Source: Candidatus Geothrix odensensis (lineage in GTDB: Bacteria; Acidobacteriota; Holophagae; Holophagales; Holophagaceae). Taken from it: 64,000 bases of DNA. This document shows positions 16,789 to 25,808 of this stretch, piece by piece. The stretch covers positions 1-64,000 of the forward strand of contig JADKCH010000033.1 in assembly GCA_016714685.1 (NCBI GenBank), read 5' to 3'. The first letter of the stretch is position 1, and every line of letters begins with the position of its first letter. The position numbers and the translations under genes were made by a program. The notes under the pieces are model-generated. The model had not been told where the DNA came from. It was given only the letters and a program-made list of their open reading frames with translations, and made no database searches.

Positions 16789-18918
16789 CTACTGCCAGAG
16801 GCTGAAGTCCGCCACGCGCAGGAAGGCCTGGCGGAGGCGATGGAGGAGGCTGAGGCGGGCGGCGCGCAGCGCCGGGTCCTCGCACTTCACCATGACGGCG
16901 TTGAAGAAGGCCTCCAAGGGCTGGGCCAGATCGGCCAGGGCCGCAAGCAGCCCCTTCTGGTCGGCGGTGTCCTCGAGTTTCGCCAGATGTCCTGCCAGCG
17001 CTTTTTCTTCGGCCTGGGTCAGCAGGCCACCCTCGAAGGCCTCGGCAGGGACCTCGTCTTTCAGGATGTTCCCGATGCGCTTGGCGCTTTGTGCCAGGGA
17101 GGCGAAGCGGGCATCCTCGGCGAAGGCCGAGAGGGCTTCGCAGCGGGCCTTCAGGTCCGCCAGATCCGCCCAGCCGATGGCCAGGGCCGAGCGGCGCACG
17201 GAGCCGGCATAGCCGGCCAGCTCCAGCTGGTAGGCCACGCGGTCCTTGAAGAAGGCCAGCAGGGCTTCGGTGGTCTCGGCGGCAGGTTGGGTGGCCTTCT
17301 GCCCCACAGCCATGAGCGCCGTGTTGATGAGGTCCGTGGGCGCCAGCGCCCAGCCTTGTTCCCAGAGGATGCGCACGATGCCCTGCCCCGCGCGGCGCAG
17401 GGCCAGGGGATCCTTGGAGCCGCTGGGGATGAGGCCCACGGCGAAGCACCCGGCCACCGTGTCCAGCTTGTCGCAGAGGGACAGCAGGCAGCCCAGGGGC
17501 GTGCCGGGAATGGCGTCCTCGGCGCCGATGGGCCGGTAGTGCTCCTTCACGGCCATCCAGACTTCCTCGTCGGCCCCCTCGTGCTTCAGGTATTCGCCGC
17601 CCATGATGCCCTGCAGCTCGGGGAACTCCCCGACCATGAGCGTGCGCAGGTCGCACTTGGCCATGCGGGCCGCTTCGAGGGCGCGGTTGACGTGCGCCTC
17701 GTCCTGGGAGAGCCGGGTCGCCAGCATCTTGACCAGGGCCACCACCCGGCCGGTCTTGGCGTGGTAGCTGCCCAGGTCGCGCTGGAAGGTGAGGGCCTGC
17801 AGCTTCTCCAGGCGGTCGGCCAGGGGGTGCTTGCGGTCCTCGGCGAAGAAGAAGCGGGCGTCGTAGAGCCGCGCCTTCAGCACCCACTCGTTGCCCGCCT
17901 TCACGAAGCCCGCGGGATCATCGGTGCGGTTGGCGGCGGTGAGGAAGCAGGGCAGCAGGGCGCCATCGGGCCCTTCGATGCAGAAGCTCTTCTGGTGCTC
18001 CCGCAGGGAGGTGACCAGTACCTCCTTGGGCAGCTCCAGGAAGCTGGCCGGGAAGTCGCCGCGCACGATCTTGGGGAACTCCACGATCTCGGCCAGGGTG
18101 GACAGCAGCTCGGCATCGGCCACCACGCGGCCCCCGGCCTCGGCGGCGAGCGAGTCCAGCTGCTCGGAAATGCGGGTGCGGCGGGCGTCCACACTGACGA
18201 CGACGCCGGCGGCCTCCAGGGCCGCTTCGTAGACCTCCGGCGTGGCGATGCTCACCGGTTCCGGGTGCTGGCGGTGGAAGAGGCGGTGGCCCCAGGTGCT
18301 GTTCGTGGCGGTGACGCCATCCACCGTGATGGGCACCACCTGCTCGCCAAAGAGGCAGAGGATGTTGCGGATGGGGCGCACGAACTCGAAGTCCGACTTG
18401 CCCCAGCGCATGGCCTTGGGCACGTGCAGGCTGGCGATGAGGCCAGGCAGGGCTTCCGCCAGCAGCTCCACCGTGGGCCGACCGGCCTTGGTGATGGTCA
18501 CCACGGCACAGGGTTCCTTCTTGCCCGCCGGCTGCTCGAAGCGCACGGCGAGAAAGGGCACGCCCCACTTCTCGGCGAACTTCTCGCCCTGGATGGTGGG
18601 CTTGCCCGCCTCGTCCAGGCACATGCGCTGGGGCGGACCGACCTGGGTTTCGGTCTGGTCGGGCTGGGGTCGAGGAACTCTGGACTAACCAAGCCAAGCT
18701 TTCCCTGGGAGTAGGCGATTCCGAATAGTTAATGAACTCACCTGCAGCAACTCCAAGTTCCGTGCCGATCTGGCCGGAGTTCTGAATTCCAGATCAGAGG
18801 CCTGACCCCGATCCTGATCCCAGGATTCGCATTTGTTGAGAACTCGGCCAGCGGCTGGGAACCGCGCCGGGATCTCCTCGCAGTGCAGCTCCAGCAGGAA
18901 GGTCTGGGTGGCGCTCAC
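16789..18918 (-). pseudogene. glyS: Glycyl-tRNA synthetase beta subunit, interrupted near its N-terminus
   Basis: The GTG at 18918 overlaps the glyQ stop (GTGA) and encodes an authentic GlyS start, SATQTFLLELHCEEIPARF. Authentic sequence resumes at about 18672 with PQPDQTETQVGPPQRM and runs normally to the C-terminal FLRVADFSLWQ. In between, roughly 60 codons do not look like GlyS and include an in-frame TAG at 18685-18687. The segment has lower GC and odd codon use. The remaining 611-codon ORF could be translated from the ATG at 18624, but it would lack the N-terminal region. GlyS is normally essential, so either the enzyme tolerates this, another copy exists, or the assembly is wrong here. 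Confidence 0.8.
18676..18859. mobile_element. Foreign REP/RAYT-like segment inside glyS
   Basis: About 180 bases between the intact N- and C-terminal parts of glyS do not match the family. They are AT-richer and contain ggcctgaccccgatcc and ggaattcagaa-type sequence on the minus strand. The ggggtcagg core resembles the dispersed palindromes associated with REP-type tyrosine transposases, though no transposase gene is present. The limits are approximate, set by where GlyS similarity stops and restarts. The replaced length is close to what GlyS normally has there, so this looks like a substitution rather than a simple insertion. Confidence 0.45.
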
Positions 18919-19826
18919 TTGGCACCTCCCTTCGCGGCTTCCGCAGGCGTGGGGACGCCCTCCTCGTGCTCCAGGTAGGCCTTGGCGCACCCGCTGGCCA
19001 AGTCGCGCACCCGCTTGATGATGCCGGGCCGCTCAGTGGTGCTCACGGCACCGCGGGCGTCCAGCACGTTGAAGGTGTGGCTCATCTTGAGGGCCTGCTC
19101 GTAGGCGCTGAGGAAGTGGCCGTGGTCCTTGAGCAGGCGCCAGCCCTCCTTCTCGAAAGACTCGAACAGGGTGCGGTGGAGATCGAGATCTGCGTGCTCG
19201 AAGCTGTAGGCAGAGAGCTCGAACTCTTCGCGCTGGCGCATTTGGCCGTAGGTCACGGGGAAGACGCCGTCATCGGTCTTCACCTCGCCATGCACCAGGT
19301 CGAAGATGTTGTCGTAGCCGCCCAGGAACATGCAGATGCGCTCGATGCCGTAGGTCAGCTCGGCGCTCACGGGCCGGCAGTCGAGGCCGCCCACCTGCTG
19401 GAAGTAGGTGAACTGGCTGATCTCCATGCCGTCCAGCACCACCTGCCAGCCCACGCCCCAGGCCCCCAGCGAGGGCGACTCCCAGTTGTCCTCCTCGAAG
19501 CGCAGGTCGTGCTTGGAGAAGTCGATGCCCAGGGCTTCGAGGCTCTCGATATACATGTCCTGCACCTTGGCGGGGCTGGGCTTGAGGATCACCTGGAACT
19601 GGAGGTGCTTGTAGACACGGAATGGGTTCTCGCCGTAGCGGCCGTCCGCCGGGCGGCGGCTGGGCTCCACATAGGCCACGTTCCAGGGCTTGGCGCCCAG
19701 GGCGCCGAAGAAGGTGAGCGGGTTCATGGTGCCCGCGCCCTTCTCGAGATCGTAGGGCTGGCCGATGAGGCAGCCCCTGTCGGCCCAGAACCGCTGCAGG
19801 CGGAGGATGAGTTCCTGGATGTGCAT
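18915..19826 (-). CDS. glyQ: Glycyl-tRNA synthetase alpha subunit
   Basis: The 303-residue class II synthetase subunit starts at MHIQELILRLQRFWADRGC. Family signatures include GAGTMNPLTF, AYVEPSRRPADGRYG, FEEDNWESPSLGAWGVGWQ, the GGYDNIFD region and the conserved TYGIERI motif. It forms the catalytic alpha2beta2 enzyme with GlyS, attaching glycine to tRNA-Gly. An upstream in-frame ATG would add 26 residues that lack family character, so I place the start at 19826. A promoter is visible just upstream. It is coupled to glyS by a 4-base overlap. Confidence 0.96.
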   Translation of the reverse strand: MHIQELILRLQRFWADRGCLIGQPYDLEKGAGTMNPLTFFGALGAKPWNVAYVEPSRRPADGRYGENPFRVYKHLQFQVILKPSPAKVQDMYIESLEALGIDFSKHDLRFEEDNWESPSLGAWGVGWQVVLDGMEISQFTYFQQVGGLDCRPVSAELTYGIERICMFLGGYDNIFDLVHGEVKTDDGVFPVTYGQMRQREEFELSAYSFEHADLDLHRTLFESFEKEGWRLLKDHGHFLSAYEQALKMSHTFNVLDARGAVSTTERPGIIKRVRDLASGCAKAYLEHEEGVPTPAEAAKGGAK

Positions 19827-19846
19827 GGTTGCTCGCCAAAACGAGT

Positions 19847-19875
19847 ATTCTAGCGGGTTCTCAGGGGTTTGATAA
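19847..19875 (-). promoter_or_regulatory. Sigma-70-type promoter of glyQ
   Basis: Read on the minus strand, TTATCA (19875-19870) and TAGAAT (19852-19847) are spaced by exactly 17 bases. The predicted start of transcription is about 15 bases before the glyQ ATG. The divergent GNAT gene begins at 19885. Confidence 0.55.
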
Positions 19876-19884
19876 GCTCGGGGG

Positions 19885-20418
19885 ATGCAGATCCGACCTG
19901 CCACTCCCGCCGATGCCCAGGTTCTGGCCGACCTCGGTGAGCGCCTCTGGCGCGAGACCTACACGGGATTGATTCCGCAGTCGAACCTGGAGCTGCACCT
20001 GGCCGGGACCTTCGGCCTGGTGCAGCAGACCGGGGAACTGGTGGATCCCGCCAACTGGATGCTGGTGGTCGAGGTCGATGGCGCGCCCCTGGGCTACGCC
20101 CTGCTGCGGGCCCACGGCCCCAAGGCGGCCACCCCGCAGGTGCCCTTCGAGCGCCCGCTGGAAGTGGTCCGCTTCTACGTGGACCCCACCCTGCACGGCC
20201 ACGGCGCGGCCCAGGCGCTGATGGCGGAGGTGCTCGCCCGGGCCGAGGCCGCGGGCCACGACGGTGTGTGGCTGCAGGTCTGGGAGCAGAACCCCCGCGC
20301 CATCCGCTTCTACGCCAAGGCCGGCTTCATCGATGCCGGCGATGCCACCTACCGCATCGGCGAACAGGTGGACCGGGACCGGCTGCTGGTGCACACCTTG
20401 ATGGCGAGAGGACTCTAG
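19885..20418 (+). CDS. GNAT family N-acetyltransferase
   Basis: The 177-residue protein begins MQIRPATPADAQVLADL, a classical GNAT opening. Motif A is seen in VVRFYVDPTLHGHGAAQALM, with the acetyl-CoA pyrophosphate loop, and IRFYAKAGF is motif B. It transfers an acetyl group from acetyl-CoA to an unidentified amine in the cytoplasm. It is divergent from glyQ and convergent with the Sel1 gene, so it is probably monocistronic. Confidence 0.85.
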   Translation: MQIRPATPADAQVLADLGERLWRETYTGLIPQSNLELHLAGTFGLVQQTGELVDPANWMLVVEVDGAPLGYALLRAHGPKAATPQVPFERPLEVVRFYVDPTLHGHGAAQALMAEVLARAEAAGHDGVWLQVWEQNPRAIRFYAKAGFIDAGDATYRIGEQVDRDRLLVHTLMARGL

Positions 20419-20439
20419 CGACCAGATGCGGAGTTCGGA

Positions 20440-22243
20440 TCAGTCCGGGTCTTCGATTGGATCGGCCACGGGCAGATCGTCGAGATCATCAACGACCGGC
20501 GGTGGCATCGTCAGGCGCAGATAGGCGGACCGGGCCTGGTCGTCACCCTTTTCCATCGCCTTTTTGTACCAGATCAGGGCCTGGTCGATGTCGCGGGGAC
20601 CTCCCAGGCCTTTCTCCAGACATCCTCCGAGCTCGGCATGGCCTGGATTTCCCCAGGTGCGGCCGCCTCGGCGAAGGCATGGCGCGCCTTCCATCATCCT
20701 GACGACGCCCAGGCGCCGGAAGCGTAAATCGCCCGGCGTTCCACCAGGCCGTGGCGCTTCGCCTCGGCCCGCCCTTTGAGATAGCACCCCAGGGCCATCT
20801 CGGGGTTCTTCGGACGACCAGTCCCTGTGGGTGGAACCACCCGAGCTGGTTCATCGAGGCCCCACTGCCCTGGTCAGCGGCCATCTGATAGTAACGCACG
20901 GCCTCGGTCAGGTTCTCTGGCACGCCGAGGCTGAATTGGTAGGCCTAGGCCAACTGGTGCTGGGCAGGTACCGATCCAAGGTCCGCGGCCTTCTGAAAGT
21001 ACTCCACGGATCTGGAGAAGTTCTTGGGAGTGATGACGCCATCCAGGTAGCAGTGGCCGAGTTGATACCAAGATTGAGCCCAGCCGCGCTCTCCGGCCTG
21101 CTGGTAGAAGTCGATGGCCCTGGCCCCATCCTTCTCCAGCTCCCACCCGTTCTGCGTGAACCAACCAAGCAGGTAGATCGAGTAGGCCGATCCTTTCTCC
21201 GCCCCCTGCCGCAGCCAGCGGACAGCCCGCTTGTCGTCCTGGGTCACCCCCTGTCCCCGGTGGTAGAGCATGGCCAGGCGGGGGAAGGCCCAGTGGAATT
21301 CGTGTTCGGCGGCCTTCGCATACCAGGAGACAGCCTGGGCGAAGTCCACGGGTCCACCGATGCCGTTTTCATGGCAGTTGGCGACCCAGAACATGGCCAC
21401 GGGAGCACCTGATTTCGCCGCTTTGCGGTACAGTGCCGCAGCGCGGGCCTCGTCCTTCTTCACGCCAGTTCCAGATCTCAGCATGTCCGCGAGGTTTACC
21501 AGGGCGGCCGGATCCTCCAGGGCATCAGGGCGCGTGAACCACTCCAGGGCGGCTTGAGGACTCTTGGACACGCCGATGCCGTTGAGGAAGTGCAGGCCCA
21601 TCCGGCGAGGACCATCCGCGTAGCCCTGCTCGGCGGCCAGCCTGGCGAATCCAAAGGCCGCCTCGGCATCCTTCGGGAAGCCCGCGCCGTTCTGGTGCAT
21701 CCAGGCAAGGGTCATGGGGTAGAAGTGCGATCTGGGTTGCTCCGAGGCCTTCTCGTACCAGCTTCTCGCCTTGGCGGGATCCCAGCCGACCCCCGTGCCG
21801 TACTCGTGGCACTGGCCCAGCTCCGCCATGGCATCCGCAGATCCATGGTCAGCAGCCTGGCCCAGCAACCTGGCATATTCGGCATGGTTCACCGGGACGC
21901 CAACCCCGTTCTGGTACAGCTCCGCCAGGTGGTAGAGCCCGCGGGCATTGCCCTTCGCCGCGCTGGCCTTCAGCCACTTCATGGCCAGGGCGGAATCCTT
22001 GGGGATGCCCTCGCCCCGGAAGTGCATGCGGCCCAGGTGCGCCATGGCCTCGGCGTCGCCCGCCTCGGCCGCCTGCAGGTACAACCCGGCGGCGCGGATC
22101 CGGTCCCGCTTGACGTCTCCTTGCCCCAGCCAATGCTGATGCGCCTGGGCCAGTACGTTTGTCATGACGGGCGGCGGCAAGGCCCGTTCCTGTGCCATCC
22201 CGGCCACCGCGAGCAAGGTGAACGGCGCGAGGCGGCGGCCCAT
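20440..22243 (-). pseudogene. Sel1-repeat protein, C-terminal part decayed
   Basis: The first 432 codons (from 22243) are intact and hold about ten Sel1 repeats (for example AMAHLGRMHFRGEGIPKD and AMAELGQCHEYGTGVG). The frame then meets TAG at 20945-20947, but the same frame continues with good Sel1 sequence (LGVPENLTEAVRYYQMAAD). After GWFHP it must shift frame to GRPKNPEMALGCYLKGRAEA, and again to HAELGGCLEKGLGGPRD and ALIWYKKAMEKGDDQARSAY, ending in an acidic tail (DDLDDLPVADPIEDPD). One nonsense change and two frameshifts indicate decay or poor sequence. A shortened 432-residue protein could still be made. Confidence 0.7.
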
Positions 22244-22253
22244 GGCTGCGCCC

Positions 22254-22739
22254 TCAGGCCTTGATCACGTGCGTGTCGGCGAAGAGGTCATGCAGGCAGC
22301 GGCGGGTGGGCTGGAAGATGAGCAGGGCGTCCACCAGGTGGATGAGGTTGCCGAGGCCCCGGACCTTGAAGATGAGCTCGATGGTCGCGGCGGTGACCAC
22401 GAAGGGCAGCCAGCGGAGCAGAAACACCCGCCAGAGGCTGGGTACCTCGCCCTCGCTGGTGATCATGCGGATGCCCATGACCTTCTTCCCGATGGTCTGG
22501 CCGTTCTTCACGAGGAAGACGATCTGGGTGATCAGCAGGGCCACCCACACCACCGCTGCCGCCAGGAGGCCCACCAGCAGCATCCCCATGCGACCGGTCA
22601 GCATGGCCCCTGGCAGCAGCAGGAAGATGGGCGCCAGCGGGGCGAACTGCAGCACCACGTCGATCAGCGCGGCGCCGAGGCGGCTGAGGCGGGTGGCGGC
22701 CTCGACTTCGTAGGTGTCCTGGGTGTGGTTGGGGTCCAT
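22254..22739 (-). CDS. RDD family membrane protein
   Basis: The 161-residue protein shows the RDD layout. The first helix contains RLGAALIDVVLQF (Arg and Asp present), two further hydrophobic helices follow, and GQTIGKKVMGIRM is the conserved cytoplasmic loop. The function of RDD proteins is poorly defined; some have been linked to ion transport. I start at MDPNHTQDTYEVEA. The Sel1 gene begins 10 bases after its stop, so the two are probably co-transcribed. Confidence 0.8.
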   Translation of the reverse strand: MDPNHTQDTYEVEAATRLSRLGAALIDVVLQFAPLAPIFLLLPGAMLTGRMGMLLVGLLAAAVVWVALLITQIVFLVKNGQTIGKKVMGIRMITSEGEVPSLWRVFLLRWLPFVVTAATIELIFKVRGLGNLIHLVDALLIFQPTRRCLHDLFADTHVIKA

Positions 22740-22831
22740 GGTCGTCCGCTCCGTCCTTGACAGGGTGCAAAAGGCCAGGGCCCCTGACAAGGGTTCTGTG
22801 GCCCACTCCGGCGCTCTGTGACGGCGGTCCT

Positions 22832-22859
22832 TTGCGCCACCCGGTCGCCCCGGTAAGAT
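22832..22859 (+). promoter_or_regulatory. Weak candidate promoter for carbamate kinase
   Basis: TTGCGC (22832-22837) and TAAGAT (22854-22859) are 16 bases apart, giving a start of transcription about 15 bases before the arcC ATG. The match is modest and the leader is very short. Confidence 0.25.
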
Positions 22860-22880
22860 CCTCGTTTCCCGGGGTACGGC

Positions 22881-23828
22881 ATGACCCGAAAGATCGCACT
22901 CCTCGCCATTGGTGGCAACGCCCTCCTCAAGGAGAAGGAACGCGGGCTCCAGGAGGAGCAGCTGGAGAATGCCCGGGAGACGGCGGAGATGCTGGCGAAG
23001 GTGGTGGCCGAGGGCTACTCCCTCTGCGTGGTCCACGGCAACGGGCCCCAGGTGGGCAACCTGCTCATCCAGCAGGAGGCGGCCTCGGGCCAGGTGCCGC
23101 CCTACAGCCTGGATGTCTGCGGGGCCATGACCCAGGGCTCCATGGGCTACATGCTGGAGCGCATGCTCATCAACCGGCTGCGCTTCCTGGGCGTCGACGC
23201 GCCGGTGACCTCGGTCCTCACCGAGGTGGTGGTGGACAAGGAGGACCGGGGCTTCCAGGACCCGACGAAGCCGGTGGGCCCTTTCTACCCGGAGTTCCGG
23301 GCCCTGGAGCTCATGCGGGCCAAGCGCTGGAAGATGAAGGAGGACTCGGGTCGCGGCTGGCGCAAGGTGGTGCCCTCGCCCAATCCCCTCGAGATCGTCC
23401 AGCTCGACGCCATCAAGACCCTGCTGCGGGCCGGGCACTCGGTCATCGCGGGCGGCGGCGGTGGCATCCCCGTGATCCGCGATGCCAGCGGCTTCCTGGT
23501 GGGCGTGGAGGCCGTCATCGACAAGGACCGGCTCAGCGCCCTGCTGGCCACCCAGCTCGAGGCCAACCTCTTCATCATCCTCACGGGCGTGGCCAAGGTC
23601 GCCCTGGACTTCGGCAAGCCCTCCCAGCGCTGGGTGGACCGCCTCACGGCCAGCGAGGCCCGGCGGCACCTGGCCGAGGGCCAGTTCCCCCCCGGCAGCA
23701 TGGGCCCCAAGATCGAGAGCGCCCTGGGCTTCCTGGAGGGCGGCGGCGACGAGGTGCTCATCACCACCGCCGAGGCCCTGGCCACCGAGGATCCCGCCAC
23801 CGTGGGCACCCGCATCGTCAGGGACTGA
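22881..23828 (+). CDS. arcC: Carbamate kinase
   Basis: The 315-residue amino-acid-kinase-fold protein has the family signatures: IALLAIGGNALL at the N-terminus, VVHGNGPQVGNLL, SLDVCGAMTQGSMGYML, VIAGGGGGIPV, and AVIDKDRLSALLA. It interconverts carbamoyl phosphate plus ADP with carbamate (ammonia and CO2) plus ATP. No arginine deiminase or ornithine carbamoyltransferase gene is nearby, so the usual arc operon context is missing. It may serve another carbamoyl-phosphate route. Confidence 0.93.
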   Translation: MTRKIALLAIGGNALLKEKERGLQEEQLENARETAEMLAKVVAEGYSLCVVHGNGPQVGNLLIQQEAASGQVPPYSLDVCGAMTQGSMGYMLERMLINRLRFLGVDAPVTSVLTEVVVDKEDRGFQDPTKPVGPFYPEFRALELMRAKRWKMKEDSGRGWRKVVPSPNPLEIVQLDAIKTLLRAGHSVIAGGGGGIPVIRDASGFLVGVEAVIDKDRLSALLATQLEANLFIILTGVAKVALDFGKPSQRWVDRLTASEARRHLAEGQFPPGSMGPKIESALGFLEGGGDEVLITTAEALATEDPATVGTRIVRD

Positions 23829-23901
23829 ACACCTGCGGTTCGGCATCTGGTGCTAATTTGAGGGCGGGGCGACGGGCCCTCCATCCTGCACAGGAGCAGC
23901 C

Positions 23902-24111
23902 ATGCAAGAGCACAGCTACAAGTACTTCGAGCTGGTGGGCACGTCCAAGACCTCGGTGGAGGATGCCGTGCAGAACGTGCTGACCAAGGCCGCCAGCACC
24001 ATGCCCAACATGCGGTGGTTCCAGGTCATCGAGACCCGGGGCGCCATCAAGGACAACAAGGTGTCCGAGTGGCAGGTGACGGTCAAGGTGGGCTGCCGGA
24101 TCGGGGAGTGA
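23902..24111 (+). CDS. Dodecin (flavin-storage protein)
   Basis: The 69-residue protein matches the dodecin family: YKYFELVGTSKTSVEDAVQN forms the first strand and helix, and MRWFQVIETRG contains the Trp that stacks on the bound flavin. Dodecins assemble into hollow dodecamers that store riboflavin, FMN or FAD and limit photodamage. AGGAGCAGCC gives a ribosome site before the ATG. The YciI-like gene follows three bases after the stop. Confidence 0.9.
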   Translation: MQEHSYKYFELVGTSKTSVEDAVQNVLTKAASTMPNMRWFQVIETRGAIKDNKVSEWQVTVKVGCRIGE

Positions 24112-24114
24112 CCC

Positions 24115-24408
24115 GTGTACGCCATGATCATCGTCCGCTACCGCCGCCCGCTGCCGGAGGTTGAGGCCGTCACGGAAGCCCACCGGGCCTACCTCCGCGA
24201 CCTGCAGGCGAAGGGCGTCCTCGTGGCCTCGGGACCGCTGGAGCCGCGCTTCGGCGGCATGTGGCTGGTGCGGGTCCAGGACGAGAATCCCCTGGCCGAC
24301 CTGGACGCCCTGATGGCGGGGGATCCCTTCCATCAGCACGGGCTGGCCAACTACGAGCTGCTGCCCTGGAAGGTCATGCAGGGCAAGGAAGGGCTCGACC
24401 GGATCTGA
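24115..24408 (+). CDS. YciI-family protein
   Basis: The 97-residue alpha/beta protein has the YciI core: MIIVRYRRPLPEVEAV, EAHRAYLRDLQAKG with the conserved His, and the Asp-containing AGDPFHQHGLANYEL. Most YciI members are uncharacterised; some have dehalogenase- or isomerase-like folds. I favour GTG at 24115 because GGGGAG lies six bases upstream; ATG at 24124 is the alternative. It is coupled to dodecin. Confidence 0.75.
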   Translation: MYAMIIVRYRRPLPEVEAVTEAHRAYLRDLQAKGVLVASGPLEPRFGGMWLVRVQDENPLADLDALMAGDPFHQHGLANYELLPWKVMQGKEGLDRI

Positions 24409-24411
24409 ACC

Positions 24412-24783
24412 TCAGACAGCCTGGGCCAGGACCTCGGCGACGGTTTCCAGCAGCGCCTCCTCCTTGAGGGGCTTGTGCAGGATCTGGTTGACGGCCTGAC
24501 TCTTCAGCGCGTCCATGACCTGGGCGTCATGCAGGGCGGTCACCACCACGATCGGCAGGCCCGGCTTGGCCTTGCGGGCCATGCGGGCCAGGGTCAGGCC
24601 ATTGCAGCCCGGCATCTGGTAGTCGGTGACCACCAGGTCCGGGTCGCTGGCCAGGATGCGGTCGGCCACTTCCATGGCCGTCACCTCGGCCCAGGCGTCC
24701 ACCTCGTGGCCGGCCTGCTCCAGGATGTGCTGGATCAGGTTCCGCATGAGCTTGCTGTCGTCCACGACGACGATCTTGGACAT
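24412..24783 (-). CDS. CheY-like single-domain response regulator
   Basis: The 123-residue protein is a stand-alone receiver: VVDDSKLMRN gives the acidic pocket, LVVTDYQMPG the phospho-acceptor Asp, VVTALHD the Thr switch, and HKPLKEE the conserved Lys. There is no output domain. It lies last in a minus-strand run of sensor kinase, three bacteriohemerythrins and this regulator, so it is a likely phosphate acceptor for the frameshifted hybrid kinase upstream. That link is inference from gene order. Confidence 0.88.
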   Translation of the reverse strand: MSKIVVVDDSKLMRNLIQHILEQAGHEVDAWAEVTAMEVADRILASDPDLVVTDYQMPGCNGLTLARMARKAKPGLPIVVVTALHDAQVMDALKSQAVNQILHKPLKEEALLETVAEVLAQAV

Positions 24784-24817
24784 GGCCGCTCCCTTTCAGG
24801 CAGGAATGGCGGGCTTC

Positions 24818-25222
24818 CTACTTCCGATCCTGGGCCCGCTTCCAGTCGACGTAGCCCATGTCGACCTCGTTGATGTGGTGCTTCAGCCAGTCCGCCAGGA
24901 ACTTGGAGACCTCCATGGTCACGGGCTTGCCCTCGGCGATCTTCCCCTGCAGCTCCTTGGCCTTCGTCACCAGCTGGGCGTGCTCGGCCATGTGCGAAGT
25001 GAGCTTGGGATAGCCCATGTCCTTCATGACCTTCTCCTCCGTCTGGAAGTGCTCGACGGTGTACTTCACCAGGAAGTCCATGCTGTCCTTCACCGCCGAC
25101 TTGGACGTGCCCTCCTTGAACGAGTCCGCCAGCTTGTTCACGGCGTCGAACAGGGCCTTGTGCTGGGTGTCGATGATGCTGATGCCTGTCTCGAAGCGAC
25201 TGTTCCAGACTGCGATGGCCAT
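24818..25222 (-). CDS. Bacteriohemerythrin (1 of 3)
   Basis: The 134-residue protein shows all seven iron ligands of the family: IIDTQHKALF, HFQTEEKVM, HMAEHAQL and HHINEVD. It should bind O2 at a di-iron centre, for oxygen sensing, storage or delivery. It has no signal or membrane segment, so it is cytoplasmic. Among the three tandem copies this one is the most Lys-rich and the last before the response regulator. Confidence 0.92.
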   Translation of the reverse strand: MAIAVWNSRFETGISIIDTQHKALFDAVNKLADSFKEGTSKSAVKDSMDFLVKYTVEHFQTEEKVMKDMGYPKLTSHMAEHAQLVTKAKELQGKIAEGKPVTMEVSKFLADWLKHHINEVDMGYVDWKRAQDRK

Positions 25223-25301
25223 GACAGCTCCTAGGTGGGTAATCCTTCTCCATCGTCCTGCCCGGGGACTGTCTTGAATCGCGCGGCCCTGGGGCCCAGT
25301 C

Positions 25302-25724
25302 TCAGAGCCGCTCCACGGTCACGGTCGGAGGCTCCTCCCTCAGGAACCGGGCCATGGCCATGTCGTACTCCTCGATGTGCTGGGCCAGCAGGTCGGCCAG
25401 GAAGATGGTGAGCTCCATGGCCACCGGCCTGCCCTCCTGGAACTGCTGCTCCAGGTGGTGGGCCTTCCCGACCAGGCGCCCATGCTCCGCCATGTGCTCG
25501 GCCAGCCCGGGGTAGGCCCGCTCCCGCATGTAGCGCTCCTCCGTCTGGAAGTGCTCGGCGGCGTAGGTCAGGAGGGCATCGAGCCCGGCGTTCACATGCT
25601 CAGCCGAGGTCCCGTTCCGGAAGGCCTCGGTGAGCTGGTTCAGGGCGGCGAACAGGGCCTTGTGCTGGGCATCGATGACGTCGATGCCGGTCTCGTGGCG
25701 GCTGTTCCAGCTGGCGGTGGTCAT
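25302..25724 (-). CDS. Bacteriohemerythrin (2 of 3)
   Basis: The 140-residue protein has the ligand set VIDAQHKALF, HFQTEERYM, HMAEHGRL and QHIEEYD. It shares the opening WNSRHETGIDVIDAQ with its neighbours, so the three copies arose by tandem duplication and then diverged. The separation from the next copy is about 85 bases. Confidence 0.92.
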   Translation of the reverse strand: MTTASWNSRHETGIDVIDAQHKALFAALNQLTEAFRNGTSAEHVNAGLDALLTYAAEHFQTEERYMRERAYPGLAEHMAEHGRLVGKAHHLEQQFQEGRPVAMELTIFLADLLAQHIEEYDMAMARFLREEPPTVTVERL

Positions 25725-25808
25725 GGCGGATCCAGTCGAGGTCAGAAGGATTCAGGGGAGGGGTGGGCCGTGTGCGGTGTCGGGCCCCCGGGATGGGTGC
25801 CTCGCGGT

